Part shown: in pieces, positions 7,225-16,741 of the stretch
How positions within the stretch are numbered: position 1 is the stretch's first letter
How the letters are laid out: every line of letters begins with the position of its first letter
Assembly: GCA_050288705.1 (NCBI GenBank)
Contig: JBNKEI010000007.1
Coordinates: 1-38,091 of the forward strand
Reading direction: 5' to 3'
Source: JBNKEI01 sp050288705
GTDB lineage: Bacteria > Myxococcota > Myxococcia > Myxococcales > UBA5297
Length of the DNA stretch: 38,091 nucleotides
Notes under the pieces: generated by a model
The model's database searches: none
The model's input: the letters and a program-made list of their open reading frames with translations, nothing else
Told to the model about the DNA's origin: nothing
Translations under genes and position numbers: made by a program

Positions 7225-8424
7225 CTACTCATTTACTTGTTTACGCAAGAAAGTCGGTATATCCCAACGGTCTTCATCAACAGCAGGAGTAGCTGGAATC
7301 ATGGCTTGTTCCATCATAGGAGAAGGGGGTCGCGCTAAACTCTTGTCCATTCCCGATGAAGCCGCTCGCGGCCGTGCAGCCATGACCGCGTTCATTTCAT
7401 CTTGACGCGGCACAGAAGACCGCGCGTGCAAAGAAGAGCTAATAGAAGAGCGCTTCATCATTCCATCTTTTGGAGCAAAACCGGTAGCGATAATGGTTAT
7501 TTTAACAACATCGCATTCCGGATCGTCGTTAATTAACGAACCAAATATTATTTCTGCTTCTGGGTCCGCTGACTCCTGCACTAAAGAAACCGCTTCGTTG
7601 ATTTCCTGAAGAGAAATCTCTTTTGGAGCAGTGATGTTGATCAAAAGGCCAGTTGCCCCATCAATAGTAGCTTCTTCTAATAGAGGACTATTGATCGCTT
7701 GCTGCATTGCTTCAAGCGCTCTGCGCTCTCCCCGACCAACGCCAGTGCCCATTAAGGCCAAGCCCCTATCCTGCATAATGGTACGGGCATCAGCAAAGTC
7801 GACATTAATGTAACCGTTATATTGAATTAAATCGCTGATTCCTTGCACTGCATTTAGCAATACTTCATCGGCTCGCCTAAATGCATCCAGCAGCGGCATA
7901 CGTTCATCATTAAGAGCCAGTAATCTTTGGTTGGGAATGGTGATTAGGGTATCTACCGCAGCTTTTAATTCCACCAAGCCTTGATCTGCCTGCTTCCTGC
8001 GCTTGTTTCCTTCGAAAAGAAAAGGTTTGGTGACTACGCCAACCGTAAGAGCCCCCATGTTCTTAGCAATATCAGCAACTACCGGAGCGGCTCCCGTACC
8101 GGTGCCGCCGCCCATTCCTGCAGTGACAAAAACCATATCCGCGCCTTCCAGCACCGCACATATTTCGTCTTTGCTTTCCAATGCCGCCGAACGCCCCACT
8201 TCCGGGTTGGCTCCCGCTCCTAACCCTCTAGTTATGTCTTGTCCTATCTGAATTTTCTGAGGAGCTTTGTTGGACGTCAGCGCTTGAATATCAGTATTGC
8301 AGGCAATGAACTCTACTCTTTCCACGCCCGCATTAATCATGGTGTTAATTGCATTACATCCGCCTCCACCGCAGCCGATTACTCGAATTTTTGCAGCCTG
8401 CTTTACTTCTTGAAAATCGTTCAT
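7225..8424 (-). CDS. ftsZ: Cell division protein FtsZ
   Basis: This 399-residue tubulin-like GTPase forms the Z-ring at midcell. It shows the N-terminal nucleotide-binding loop VIGCGGGGCNA (15-25), the tubulin signature GGGTGTG (105-111), the T7-loop region NVDFADARTIM, and a variable linker (about 320-385) rich in Ser, Ala and Pro. It ends with the conserved C-terminal peptide DIPTFLRKQ (388-396) that docks FtsA/ZipA-type partners. The length is normal. An AGGAG ribosome-binding site lies about 8 bases before the ATG. It is the last gene of the dcw cluster, 48 bp after ftsA. Confidence 0.98.
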   Translation of the reverse strand: MNDFQEVKQAAKIRVIGCGGGGCNAINTMINAGVERVEFIACNTDIQALTSNKAPQKIQIGQDITRGLGAGANPEVGRSAALESKDEICAVLEGADMVFVTAGMGGGTGTGAAPVVADIAKNMGALTVGVVTKPFLFEGNKRRKQADQGLVELKAAVDTLITIPNQRLLALNDERMPLLDAFRRADEVLLNAVQGISDLIQYNGYINVDFADARTIMQDRGLALMGTGVGRGERRALEAMQQAINSPLLEEATIDGATGLLINITAPKEISLQEINEAVSLVQESADPEAEIIFGSLINDDPECDVVKITIIATGFAPKDGMMKRSSISSSLHARSSVPRQDEMNAVMAARPRAASSGMDKSLARPPSPMMEQAMIPATPAVDEDRWDIPTFLRKQVNE

Positions 8425-8472
8425 TGGTTTTCTCCTAAATTTTTTTGAAAATGGAAATGATTTTATGGTTGC

Positions 8473-9702
8473 TTAAAAAATTTCTTCCAGCCATCCACGC
8501 ATACGATCGCGCACCTTACGATACAGATTGTCTTCGCGAATTTTGAAATAACGCGAATCCTGATGTTTGGCGCCATACAGCACCAAACCTACGCCAGTGG
8601 CATACATGGGGCTTTTTACTACGTCTACCAGCCCTCCAATACCTTTGGGAAGACCGCGACGGACTGGCAAACCCATTACTTCTTCCGCTAACTCAGTCAT
8701 CCCTGATAGCAATGCTGAGCCTCCAGTGATAACTACTCCGGAAGCCAGAAGTTCTTCGTATCCGCATTTTTGGATTTCCCGATGAACTAGTTGAAAAATT
8801 TCTTCCACCCGCGGCTCCAAAATCTCACAGAGAATGGAGCGAGTAAGAAGCCGGGGATCGCGTCCTCCCACGCTGGGAACTTCCATTTGTTCTTCTTTAC
8901 TCACCATCGAAGCCAATGCACATCCATATTTTTGCTTTATACGTTCTGCCTCATGCGCTGGTGTTCGCAGCCCAATAGAAATGTCGCTGGTCAGATTATT
9001 TCCACCTAAAGCAATAACCGCAGTATGCACAATAGCGCCACCTGAAAAAATTGCAATATCAGTAGTGCCACCACCGATGTCTACCAGACATACCCCCAAT
9101 TCTTTTTCTTCTTCGGAAAGGCATGCTTCGCTAGAAGCTAAAGGCTGGAGAACAATATCGGCAACATTGAGCCCAGTCCGATTGGCGCATTTCACAATAT
9201 TTTGAGCGCTAGAAACCGCGCCAGTCACGATATGCACTTTGCCTTCCAAACGCACTCCTGCCATTCCCAAAGGATCTTTTATTCCTCCTTGGTCATCAAT
9301 CACGAATTCTTGCGGCAATACATGCACAACTTCGCGATCTAAAGGAATAGCAATTGCTTTGGCTGCGTCAATCACTCGCTGAATGTCAGCTTCTCTAACC
9401 TCTTTGTCTTTAACTGCCACAATTCCTTGAGAATTCAGACCGCGAATATGACCACCAGCAATTCCCGTGTACACGGTACTTATTTCACAGCCAGCCATCA
9501 GTTCGGCTTCCTCAATGGCACGCCGGATTGATGTTACTGTAGACTCAATATTAACTACCACCCCTTTGCGCAGACCTTTCGAGGGATGGGTGCCAATACC
9601 AATGATATCTATGCCTTCGTCAGTAATTTCTCCAACAATACAACAAATTTTGGTAGTTCCAATATCAAGCCCTACTACAATTTCTCCAGACTTCTTTGTC
9701 AT
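8473..9702 (-). CDS. ftsA: Cell division protein FtsA
   Basis: This 409-residue actin-like ATPase tethers FtsZ to the membrane. Visible marks are the phosphate-1 motif VGLDIGTTKICCIVG (10-24), the inserted SHS2/1C domain (about 85-165), the phosphate-2 region LVDIGGGTTDIAIF, and the adenosine motif VVITGGSALLSGM. The C-terminal amphipathic helix (RDRMRGWLEEIF) serves as membrane-targeting sequence. A strong AGGAG ribosome-binding site precedes the ATG. It lies between ftsQ (107 bp upstream, the widest gap in the downstream half of the cluster) and ftsZ, the standard order. Confidence 0.98.
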   Translation of the reverse strand: MTKKSGEIVVGLDIGTTKICCIVGEITDEGIDIIGIGTHPSKGLRKGVVVNIESTVTSIRRAIEEAELMAGCEISTVYTGIAGGHIRGLNSQGIVAVKDKEVREADIQRVIDAAKAIAIPLDREVVHVLPQEFVIDDQGGIKDPLGMAGVRLEGKVHIVTGAVSSAQNIVKCANRTGLNVADIVLQPLASSEACLSEEEKELGVCLVDIGGGTTDIAIFSGGAIVHTAVIALGGNNLTSDISIGLRTPAHEAERIKQKYGCALASMVSKEEQMEVPSVGGRDPRLLTRSILCEILEPRVEEIFQLVHREIQKCGYEELLASGVVITGGSALLSGMTELAEEVMGLPVRRGLPKGIGGLVDVVKSPMYATGVGLVLYGAKHQDSRYFKIREDNLYRKVRDRMRGWLEEIF

Positions 9703-9809
9703 TTGCCTCTCCTACTAACGCTATTTCTCTCGCGTATTTACCAACTTGTTGGCCGCTAAATGAGACACCATTGTCCCCAGGCTCTCGCCAGAGCGAAGCT
9801 ACACGAGCC

Positions 9810-10655
9810 TCATTGCACTTTCTCCTCCTCTTGATTTGCCAACTGGACCGGGACCCAGGTTGGGCGAGTACGATTATCGAGATAGATAATTTCGGCTTTT
9901 TGATTCCGACTTGACAGGCTAGCTAAAATTTTTTCGAGTTTTAAAAACTTTTCCTTAAACTGTCCGAAACCCAATCTCACCACCATGGCTTGATGCCCGC
10001 AAAAAAAATTGAAGCCATCATGGCGATCGATCTGGATCTCGGAAACTGGTTCTTGTTTTTCCAATCCAGCGTGACTATATAGATTAAAGGCCTTTAATGC
10101 CTCCCGAAAAAACTTCTCTATTTCTTCCTTTCCAGCAACGTAGTCTTCCCGAGTGAAACCCCGCAAGACGGGAAAATCTGCTGGTTCGCCTAAAGCCAGC
10201 TTTTTAAACGCTTTTCCCTCAGAATCGACGTAATAAAACCCGCCCAATTCTGCCAAAGCCGCTGGCTCGTATTCTTTAACCCGAATTACTACCGTTCGCG
10301 GATACTTACGCTCTAGTACAACATGCTGCACCCACGGGTGGTCACTCATGCCTTTTTCAATTTCAGGCAAGTCTATTCTAAAAATATTGTCGCCTACTGC
10401 CACCCCTCCTAAACGAATCAATTCATGTTGCTGCGCATGATTAATACCTTCAAAGCGAAACTTTTCGATTGCAAAGGTAGGAGAAGAGCAGAAGTATTCT
10501 TTGACTTTTCCTGCGCCGTAGGCAGCGACCAAGCACATTCCTACCAAAAGCGCAATTAAAAACGTGGCTTTAAGCGCCCGCAGCACCGCATTGAATGTCG
10601 CAGCGCGCAATGCTTCTCGATCTACACGTCTTCTATTTTTGCGGCCACGAGCCAA
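9810..10655 (-). CDS. ftsQ: Cell division protein FtsQ/DivIB
   Basis: This 281-residue bitopic inner-membrane protein links FtsL/FtsB to other divisome parts. It has a basic cytoplasmic N-terminus (ARGRKNRRR), one membrane helix (about 29-47), a periplasmic POTRA domain (about 61-128, FAIEKFRFEGINHAQQHEL through YPRTVVIRVKEYEPAA), then the FtsQ beta domain (FYYVDSEGKAFKKL). Length and order fit the family. An AAGGG ribosome-binding site precedes the ATG. It lies 56 bp after murB; in many dcw clusters ddl sits between murB and ftsQ, but here it does not. Confidence 0.95.
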   Translation of the reverse strand: MARGRKNRRRVDREALRAATFNAVLRALKATFLIALLVGMCLVAAYGAGKVKEYFCSSPTFAIEKFRFEGINHAQQHELIRLGGVAVGDNIFRIDLPEIEKGMSDHPWVQHVVLERKYPRTVVIRVKEYEPAALAELGGFYYVDSEGKAFKKLALGEPADFPVLRGFTREDYVAGKEEIEKFFREALKAFNLYSHAGLEKQEPVSEIQIDRHDGFNFFCGHQAMVVRLGFGQFKEKFLKLEKILASLSSRNQKAEIIYLDNRTRPTWVPVQLANQEEEKVQ

Positions 10656-10711
10656 TGAATTACCCTTCTACCCATTTGAGGGCGCGCTCCCTACATACTT
10701 TGCGCTCATTT

Positions 10712-11686
10712 TTATAGGCCCATTCTTTCCATGGTCACCATTTCTCTCGGAGCCAGGGAAGAGTCTGATTCGCCCAAAAACATCACTTCTGGAATCATTA
10801 GAACGTCAAACTTATCAAGCACTGCATCCTGCATTTTACGCATTAACCGCAATACGTCGATGGACTTTGCATCTCCCCGATTAATTATGAAATTTGCATG
10901 GAGCTGTGAAATCTGCGCCCCACCAAGCCTTTCTCCTTTCAATCCGCACGCTTCAACTAATTGACCAGCCGATTTTCCGGGTGGATTTTTAAAAACCGAG
11001 CCAAAATTTGGCCACTGCAGAGGTTGTGTTCGCATTCGCTTCGCCGCAGCATCTAGCACAGCTTGACGACTTTTAGTAATCTGCTCCGGGTTACCCAAAG
11101 GCAATCTAAATTTTGCCCAAGATATCACTGATCCTTTAGGCAATCGACTTGAACGGTAGGAAAAACCTATTTCGCTAGCGGAGAGAATATGTTGTTTTCC
11201 CGGCCGGCAAATACCAACCTCAACGCAAAAATTCGCAATACTTCCTTCTTTGGTGCCGGCATTCATTTTTATAGCCCCACCTACTGTTCCTGGAATCCCC
11301 CACAACGCCTCGGTTTGCATACACCCGTAACGTTGTGCATAATTGCAAAGCTTAGATAATGGTTCGCCCGCCCCCAATGTTACTTCGCAACAGTGTAAAT
11401 TTCGATGGTCCATTTTTTCGCCGCGGAATAACTGAGAGGGCAAATGAATCACTAATTCAGTAGTTACTTCGTCAGAAGCCAAGACATTGGTTCCTGCCCC
11501 CAATACACAATACGATGTCGAGCTTTGCACGCACAAATCCACCACTTGAATCAATGATTGTTCGTTACTTGGCTCTACCCAGTATTCAACTTTTCCGCCG
11601 ATTCGAATACTGGTACGACCAGCCAGGGCCACATGTTTTTGCGCAAAGCCTCCCAAGGCCTTTTCCAAAAGGCTCAACGAAATCAT
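10712..11686 (-). CDS. murB: UDP-N-acetylenolpyruvoylglucosamine reductase
   Basis: This 324-residue FAD enzyme reduces UDP-GlcNAc-enolpyruvate to UDP-MurNAc with NADPH in the cytoplasm. It shows the FAD-binding domain (TSIRIGGKVEYWVEP, VLGAGTNVLASD, WGIPGTVGGAIKMNAG) and the C-terminal substrate domain with catalytic Ser in NFGSVFKNPPG, then AGQLVEACGLKG and GGAQISQLHANFIIN. I chose the ATG at 11686, which overlaps the murC stop as ATGA; an in-frame TTG two codons earlier is the alternative. The ribosome-binding site is weak, consistent with translational coupling to murC. Confidence 0.96.
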   Translation of the reverse strand: MISLSLLEKALGGFAQKHVALAGRTSIRIGGKVEYWVEPSNEQSLIQVVDLCVQSSTSYCVLGAGTNVLASDEVTTELVIHLPSQLFRGEKMDHRNLHCCEVTLGAGEPLSKLCNYAQRYGCMQTEALWGIPGTVGGAIKMNAGTKEGSIANFCVEVGICRPGKQHILSASEIGFSYRSSRLPKGSVISWAKFRLPLGNPEQITKSRQAVLDAAAKRMRTQPLQWPNFGSVFKNPPGKSAGQLVEACGLKGERLGGAQISQLHANFIINRGDAKSIDVLRLMRKMQDAVLDKFDVLMIPEVMFLGESDSSLAPREMVTMERMGL

Positions 11687-13074
11687 GAGCAACTAGCACC
11701 CTTTAAATAAGCGAGAAACTCCGCGCTACAATTACTAATGTCACCTGCGCCCAAAGTTAAAACCAGATCGCCCTTTTTTACTCGCGTATTCAATGCCGCG
11801 ACCACATTTGCACGAGAAACAAAAGTTACATCATGATGCCCGCAAGCCCGAATCGCCTCCACCATTCTTTCTCCCGATGCCTGAGCAATTGGAATTTCCC
11901 CGGCAGCGTAAACTTCGGTCACGAATAACAGGTCGGCATCGTTAAATGCGGTAGCAAAATCGTCCATTAATAAATGGGTTCTGGTATAGCGATGGGGTTG
12001 GAAAGCTACCACTATTCGCCGGTCGAATGCCTCTTTGGCTCCCTTAATAGTAGCGCGAATTTCCGAAGGGTGGTGACCGTAATCATCAATTACGGTAATT
12101 CCGTTAACTTCTCCTCTTACCGTGAATCTTCGTTGAATACCCCCAAATTGGCTCAAACTTTCTCGCACCACTGAAAGAGGCACTCGCATTTCATCCGCGA
12201 CGACAACTGCGGCTAAAGCATTCTGGGCATTGTGACGTCCTACCATTTGAACTGCGAATTCACCCAGGTCTTCACCATGGCGATAGACTTTGAATCTAGT
12301 CATGAAACCGTCAAGCTTCACATTGGCCAGGCGATAATCTGCCTGCGCCGAAAATCCATATGTAACCACTCTTTTTTCAATGTGTGGCAAAAGGGCCTGC
12401 ACATTGGGATGATCCAGGCACATTACTACCATCCCATAAAATGGAACTATATTTGCAAACTCGACAAATGAATTCTTCAGCTTGTCTAACGTGCCATAGT
12501 GATCCATGTGCTCAGGATCAATGTTGGTGATTATCGCAATAGCGGGAGAAAGTTTTAAAAAAGACCCGTCCGACTCGTCAGCTTCCACCACCATAAGTTC
12601 GCTTTTGCCTAATTTGGCATTGGAACCCAAAGAATTTAGTTTGCCACCTACTACTGCGGTGGGATCTAATCCGCCAGCCGCTAATACAGTGGCAATCATG
12701 GAAGTAGTAGTAGTTTTCCCGTGACTACCGCCAATAGCTATTCCGTACTTTAGACGCATTAGCTCGGCAAGCATTTCTGCACGAGGAATCACCGGTATTT
12801 TAAGGGCACGAGTACTTAAAACTTCGGGATTGTCTTTTTTAACCGCTGAAGAAATAACTACTACATCGCATTGTTTTACGTTTTCTGCTCGATGAGGGCC
12901 AGTATGTATTGTTGCGCCTTGCTCTGACAATCGCTCAGTAATCTCGGAAACTTTTAAATCGCTTCCGGTCACAGAATACCCAAGATTAAGAAGAACTTCG
13001 GCGATGCCGCTCATGCCGATTCCTCCGATCCCTACGAAATGAACCCGTGCTTTGCGATTACGCACCGAAACCAT
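11683..13074 (-). CDS. murC: UDP-N-acetylmuramate--L-alanine ligase
   Basis: This 463-residue ATP-dependent Mur ligase adds L-Ala to UDP-MurNAc. It shows the UDP-binding loop HFVGIGGIGMSGIAEVL (12-28), the P-loop GSHGKTTTT (116-124), NIDPEHMDHY in the central domain, and the C-terminal ligase domain with DDYGHHPSEI and FQPHRYTRT. Length is normal. It starts 3 bp after the murG stop, and its own stop overlaps murB. The order murG-murC-murB is the classic dcw order. Confidence 0.98.
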   Translation of the reverse strand: MVSVRNRKARVHFVGIGGIGMSGIAEVLLNLGYSVTGSDLKVSEITERLSEQGATIHTGPHRAENVKQCDVVVISSAVKKDNPEVLSTRALKIPVIPRAEMLAELMRLKYGIAIGGSHGKTTTTSMIATVLAAGGLDPTAVVGGKLNSLGSNAKLGKSELMVVEADESDGSFLKLSPAIAIITNIDPEHMDHYGTLDKLKNSFVEFANIVPFYGMVVMCLDHPNVQALLPHIEKRVVTYGFSAQADYRLANVKLDGFMTRFKVYRHGEDLGEFAVQMVGRHNAQNALAAVVVADEMRVPLSVVRESLSQFGGIQRRFTVRGEVNGITVIDDYGHHPSEIRATIKGAKEAFDRRIVVAFQPHRYTRTHLLMDDFATAFNDADLLFVTEVYAAGEIPIAQASGERMVEAIRACGHHDVTFVSRANVVAALNTRVKKGDLVLTLGAGDISNCSAEFLAYLKGASCS

Positions 13075-13077
13075 TAC

Positions 13078-14184
13078 CTATCCCATCCTTTCCCGCGGCT
13101 TTTGCCTTCTGCCAACAATCTCAACCAAAACGTCAATTATTTCTTTGGCAGCTTGCGGCCGCCCCAACATACCCGCTGCCCGTTCCATTTTTCGGCGACA
13201 TTCGGTATTCATGAGCGCAACTATTTCTTTGGCTAAACGCTCTCCGGTGAGCTCGTTTTCTAGAATCATTGAAGCCGCGCCAGCTTCAACCAGAGAACGA
13301 GCGTTTAATACTTGATGGTTGTCGGCAGCAGCAGCAAAAGGGACTAAAATGGCAGCCCTGCGCGCCACAGTCAATTCGGAAAGAGTAGTGGCTCCTGCCC
13401 GGCACACAATAACATCTGCTTGGGCATAAGCTTGTGACATATCTTTGATAAAACCAGTAACCGAAGCAAGACAACCAAACCGTTGGTATTCTTGTTGTAC
13501 CCAATGCAGGTCTTTTTCACCGGTTTGGTGCTGAATGCACATTTTGTCATTCACGTTTTTTAAAAAAGGAACAGCATCCATCATTTTTTTATTTAATATT
13601 TGTGAGCCTTGAGATCCCCCAAATACCAAAAGATTGAATTTTTCATGAGGAATGGTACTCTTTAAATAATTGTCTAATAGCTTCCTGCGTATTGGTGTTC
13701 CTAGCATTTGGACCTTGTCTTTAGGCAAATGACGCGAGGCTTCGGGAAAAGCAGTAAATATTACTTCTGCGAAATACCCTAACATTCTATTGGTGTATCC
13801 AGGAAATGCGTTTTGCTCTTGAACACCAATGGGAATTCCTAGCACCCATGCTGCCACTGCCACTGGTCCAGAAGCATATCCTCCTACTCCCACCACCACG
13901 TCTGGCTTGTATTTGCGCAGTATCGATAAAGCCTGTATTACTGATTTGGGAAGGCCCCAAGTTCCCTTTAAGAATTTCCAAAAACCAACGTTTTTTAATC
14001 CGGTAATCTCAATACATTCCAGCTTCCATCCACTTTGCGGAATCACTCGCGACTCGATTCCCTTTTCTGTTCCCACGAAAAGAACATCGTGACGATTTGG
14101 CGCGCGAGTTAGCAGTTCTTCCGCTAGAGCAATACCAGGAAAAAGATGGCCACCTGTTCCCCCTCCAGCTATGACCACCTTCAT
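13078..14184 (-). CDS. murG: Lipid II synthase MurG (GlcNAc transferase)
   Basis: From the ATG at 14184 the protein has 368 residues. A strong AGGAGG ribosome-binding site and the ATGA overlap with ftsW support this start; an upstream in-frame ATG would add 30 residues that only reuse ftsW sequence. MurG is a GT28 transferase that adds GlcNAc from UDP-GlcNAc to lipid I on the inner face of the membrane. It shows the G-loop GGGTGGHLFPG (7-17), VGVGGYASGP, the acceptor-side loop QEQNAFPGYTNR, LLVFGGSQGS, and the UDP-GlcNAc site CRAGATTLSEL. Confidence 0.97.
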   Translation of the reverse strand: MKVVIAGGGTGGHLFPGIALAEELLTRAPNRHDVLFVGTEKGIESRVIPQSGWKLECIEITGLKNVGFWKFLKGTWGLPKSVIQALSILRKYKPDVVVGVGGYASGPVAVAAWVLGIPIGVQEQNAFPGYTNRMLGYFAEVIFTAFPEASRHLPKDKVQMLGTPIRRKLLDNYLKSTIPHEKFNLLVFGGSQGSQILNKKMMDAVPFLKNVNDKMCIQHQTGEKDLHWVQQEYQRFGCLASVTGFIKDMSQAYAQADVIVCRAGATTLSELTVARRAAILVPFAAAADNHQVLNARSLVEAGAASMILENELTGERLAKEIVALMNTECRRKMERAAGMLGRPQAAKEIIDVLVEIVGRRQKPRERMG

Positions 14185-15335
14185 TTCGTTCCTCCTAGGT
14201 TGGTTGTTTGCGGACGCAAAAATCCGCCTCGACTTTGGCCGATAGAAAGCAGCAGACCCACCGCTATTAGGCAAACTACTAGAGAAGAACCGCCATAACT
14301 CACCAAAGGAAGGGTAAGTCCTTTGGTAGGGAGCATTCCCATGACCACGGCCATATTCACTACTGCTTGAGATCCAATAAATACAGTAATACCTAAAGCC
14401 AAATATGCGCCAAAAGATTCACTGGAATTTAAGACTGCGCGACTTCCCCGCCATACAATCACACCATACAAAGCAATTACCATAGTAACGCCCAAAAGCC
14501 CCAACTCTTCTCCAATAATACTGAAAATAAAATCAGTATGCGCCTCTGGAAGAAAAAAAAGCTTTTGCCTTCCATCTCCCAATCCTAGACCAGTAACCCC
14601 ACCTGACCCGATAGACATAAGCGATTCTGCGATTTGATAACCAACATCTCGGCGGTACGTCCAGGGGTCCATAAAGGCAAGAATTCTTTTCATGCGGTAC
14701 GGCGAACTAGCTATTAAATGATAAGCCAGGGGAAGCGCCAAAAGGATAGAACCTATTAAGTAGCTAATTTTTGCTCCTGCAGCAAAAAGAAGTGCGAATA
14801 AAATTAGTCCCATGGTTACCGCAGTTCCAAAATCGGGCTCAACCAGTGCCAGCACCGCTAGTATCGCGGTAATAATACAGTGCGGCAAAAATCCGATAGA
14901 AAATATCTTTACCTTTTCTCGTTTTTTGGCAAGAGAGTAAGCCAAGTATATTACCAGTGCCATTTTGGCGAACTCTCCCGGTTGTAAAGAAAACCCCGGC
15001 AATCGAATCCATCGACGAGCACCTCCCGCCATGGAGCCAACCCCCGGAATCAGCACTGCAATTAGTAACGCAATGCTAAGTAGAAGCACTGGATAAGCAA
15101 AAAAAGCTAAACGACGATACCCAATTTTTAGCACGCCGATCATTCCCAGTATTCCCACTCCAAAAGCCAATGCCTGGCGCTTTAAATAGAAAGCGCTATC
15201 TCCCATCCGCGAATGCGCAGAAACTGCCGAAGCAGAGTACACCATCACAATTCCCAGCACGCAAAGCGCCAGGGTAGCTGCTAGCAATACTAAATCAATG
15301 CGCGCTCCTACTAAGGGAGAATTTTTTCTTCCCAT
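14181..15335 (-). CDS. ftsW: Septal peptidoglycan polymerase FtsW (SEDS family)
   Basis: This 384-residue polytopic membrane protein (about ten helices by hydrophobicity) polymerises lipid II at the septum together with FtsI. SEDS marks are GGARRWIRL, LQPGEFAKMALVIYLA, VEPDFGTAVTMG, the long periplasmic loop with PYRMKRILAFMDPW, and PEAHTDFIFSIIGEELG, ending with TKGLTLPLVSYGGSS. It starts with a TAATG overlap at the murD stop, with an AGGAGA ribosome-binding site, and ends with an ATGA overlap into murG. Confidence 0.97.
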   Translation of the reverse strand: MGRKNSPLVGARIDLVLLAATLALCVLGIVMVYSASAVSAHSRMGDSAFYLKRQALAFGVGILGMIGVLKIGYRRLAFFAYPVLLLSIALLIAVLIPGVGSMAGGARRWIRLPGFSLQPGEFAKMALVIYLAYSLAKKREKVKIFSIGFLPHCIITAILAVLALVEPDFGTAVTMGLILFALLFAAGAKISYLIGSILLALPLAYHLIASSPYRMKRILAFMDPWTYRRDVGYQIAESLMSIGSGGVTGLGLGDGRQKLFFLPEAHTDFIFSIIGEELGLLGVTMVIALYGVIVWRGSRAVLNSSESFGAYLALGITVFIGSQAVVNMAVVMGMLPTKGLTLPLVSYGGSSLVVCLIAVGLLLSIGQSRGGFLRPQTTNLGGTK

Positions 15336-16741
15336 TAGAAATTCTCCTGTCGCGAAAACCCCGGGAGCGACTTCACCAGCATTTTGAAATGATTGCCTCG
15401 TTCTTCATAATTCCGGTATTGATCAAAAGAAGCGCAAGCTGGGGAAAACAACACCACCTCGCCAGGACTGGCTCGCTGGAAAACTATTTCTATTGCTCGA
15501 CCTAAATCACCACAAGAAATCACCTCAACTACCGATTGAAAAGCCGATTCTACTACTTGTGCGTCTTCCCCAATAGTTAGAACTGCGCGTACATTTCTCC
15601 GAGAAAGCTCTACTAACGGTGTATAAGGGACTTTCTTCCCTCGTCCCCCCAATATTAGCCAAACCGCCTTATTAAAGGACTGCAGAGCCACTATTGCCGA
15701 GTCCACATTGGTGGCCTTAGAATCGTTAATGTATTCCACCGAATTGATATTCCCTACATATTCCAGACGATGAGCCAACCCGGGGAAAGCATCCATGCCA
15801 GCCTGAATATACTGAGCCTCCACTCCCGCTAATCGAGCACATAATATTGCCGCCATAGCGTTTTCAATATTGTGTTTTCCACGCAAAGCTCGATTTCGCA
15901 CTTGGTATTCTTCCGCAGAACCAAAGCATTTTACCCATATCGATTGCCCATCATAACGAGCGCCAGAAGCTAATGACGAATTCAAAATCGATCTCGCCGT
16001 TCCGAAACCAAAATCTACCACCTGGCATTGTTCTCCCCCGACCATTTCTATTGTTTTATAATCGCCAGCATTTACCACCCCAAAATCGTTTTCAGTTTGG
16101 TTCATAAAAATTCTTTTCTTGGCTGCACCGTATGCTTGGAAATTGGGATAACGATCAATATGATCGGGAGTCAAATTAGATACACAAGCCACCTGCGGTC
16201 TAAAGGTAACAATTCCTTCCAACTGATAACTGGAAAGCTCGCAAACCAGTATTTGTGGCTGTTCGCGATACAAGGCCGCTTCGCTCAATGGTGTTCCCAA
16301 ATTTCCGCCAGTAAAGGTTTTGTAGCCCGCTTTTTCACAAAGGCATCCAATTAGCGAAGTAATGGTGCTTTTTCCATTGGTACCGGTAACGCCAATGATT
16401 TTTCCATTCAAAAAACGGCTGGCAAGCTCTACTTCCGCCCAAACAGGTATTTTGGCCCTTATTGCTGCTTGTATAAAAGCTGACGACAAGGGAACCCCAG
16501 GGCTAACCACTACCAGGTCTACTTTTCTAAGAAGCTCTTGGTCATGAGGCCCTAGAACTAATTCGACCCCCCAGGAGGAAAGCAGAGTCGCGGTCTCTCC
16601 CAATTCATTTTTCTTTCGACTATCGGCAGCAATTACGTGAGCCCCCAACGAAAGGCTTAAACGAGTTGCTGCCAGCCCACTACGGGCCATTCCTACCACT
16701 AATACTTTTAGGTTTTTCCAATCAGTCGTTTCCAAAGTCAT
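15335..16741 (-). CDS. murD: UDP-N-acetylmuramoyl-L-alanine--D-glutamate ligase
   Basis: From the ATG at 16741 (ATGA overlap with the mraY stop) the protein has 468 residues. An in-frame upstream ATG would add 28 residues lying inside mraY, and the family normally begins just before the VLVVGMARSGLAA loop. It adds D-Glu to UDP-MurNAc-L-Ala. Visible are the UDP-binding fold (12-40), the P-loop TGTNGKST (119-126), NLTPDHIDRY, GKHNIENAMAA, NDSKATNVDSA in the ligase domain, and FSPACASFDQYRNYEERG at the C-terminus. All core ligase motifs are intact. Confidence 0.97.
   Translation of the reverse strand: MTLETTDWKNLKVLVVGMARSGLAATRLSLSLGAHVIAADSRKKNELGETATLLSSWGVELVLGPHDQELLRKVDLVVVSPGVPLSSAFIQAAIRAKIPVWAEVELASRFLNGKIIGVTGTNGKSTITSLIGCLCEKAGYKTFTGGNLGTPLSEAALYREQPQILVCELSSYQLEGIVTFRPQVACVSNLTPDHIDRYPNFQAYGAAKKRIFMNQTENDFGVVNAGDYKTIEMVGGEQCQVVDFGFGTARSILNSSLASGARYDGQSIWVKCFGSAEEYQVRNRALRGKHNIENAMAAILCARLAGVEAQYIQAGMDAFPGLAHRLEYVGNINSVEYINDSKATNVDSAIVALQSFNKAVWLILGGRGKKVPYTPLVELSRRNVRAVLTIGEDAQVVESAFQSVVEVISCGDLGRAIEIVFQRASPGEVVLFSPACASFDQYRNYEERGNHFKMLVKSLPGFSRQENF

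Noticed and set aside
9781..9794. Small hairpin GCTCT-CGCC-AGAGC in the ftsQ-ftsA gap
   Set aside because: Only 5 bp of stem, no T-run; too short to call a terminator inside an operon.
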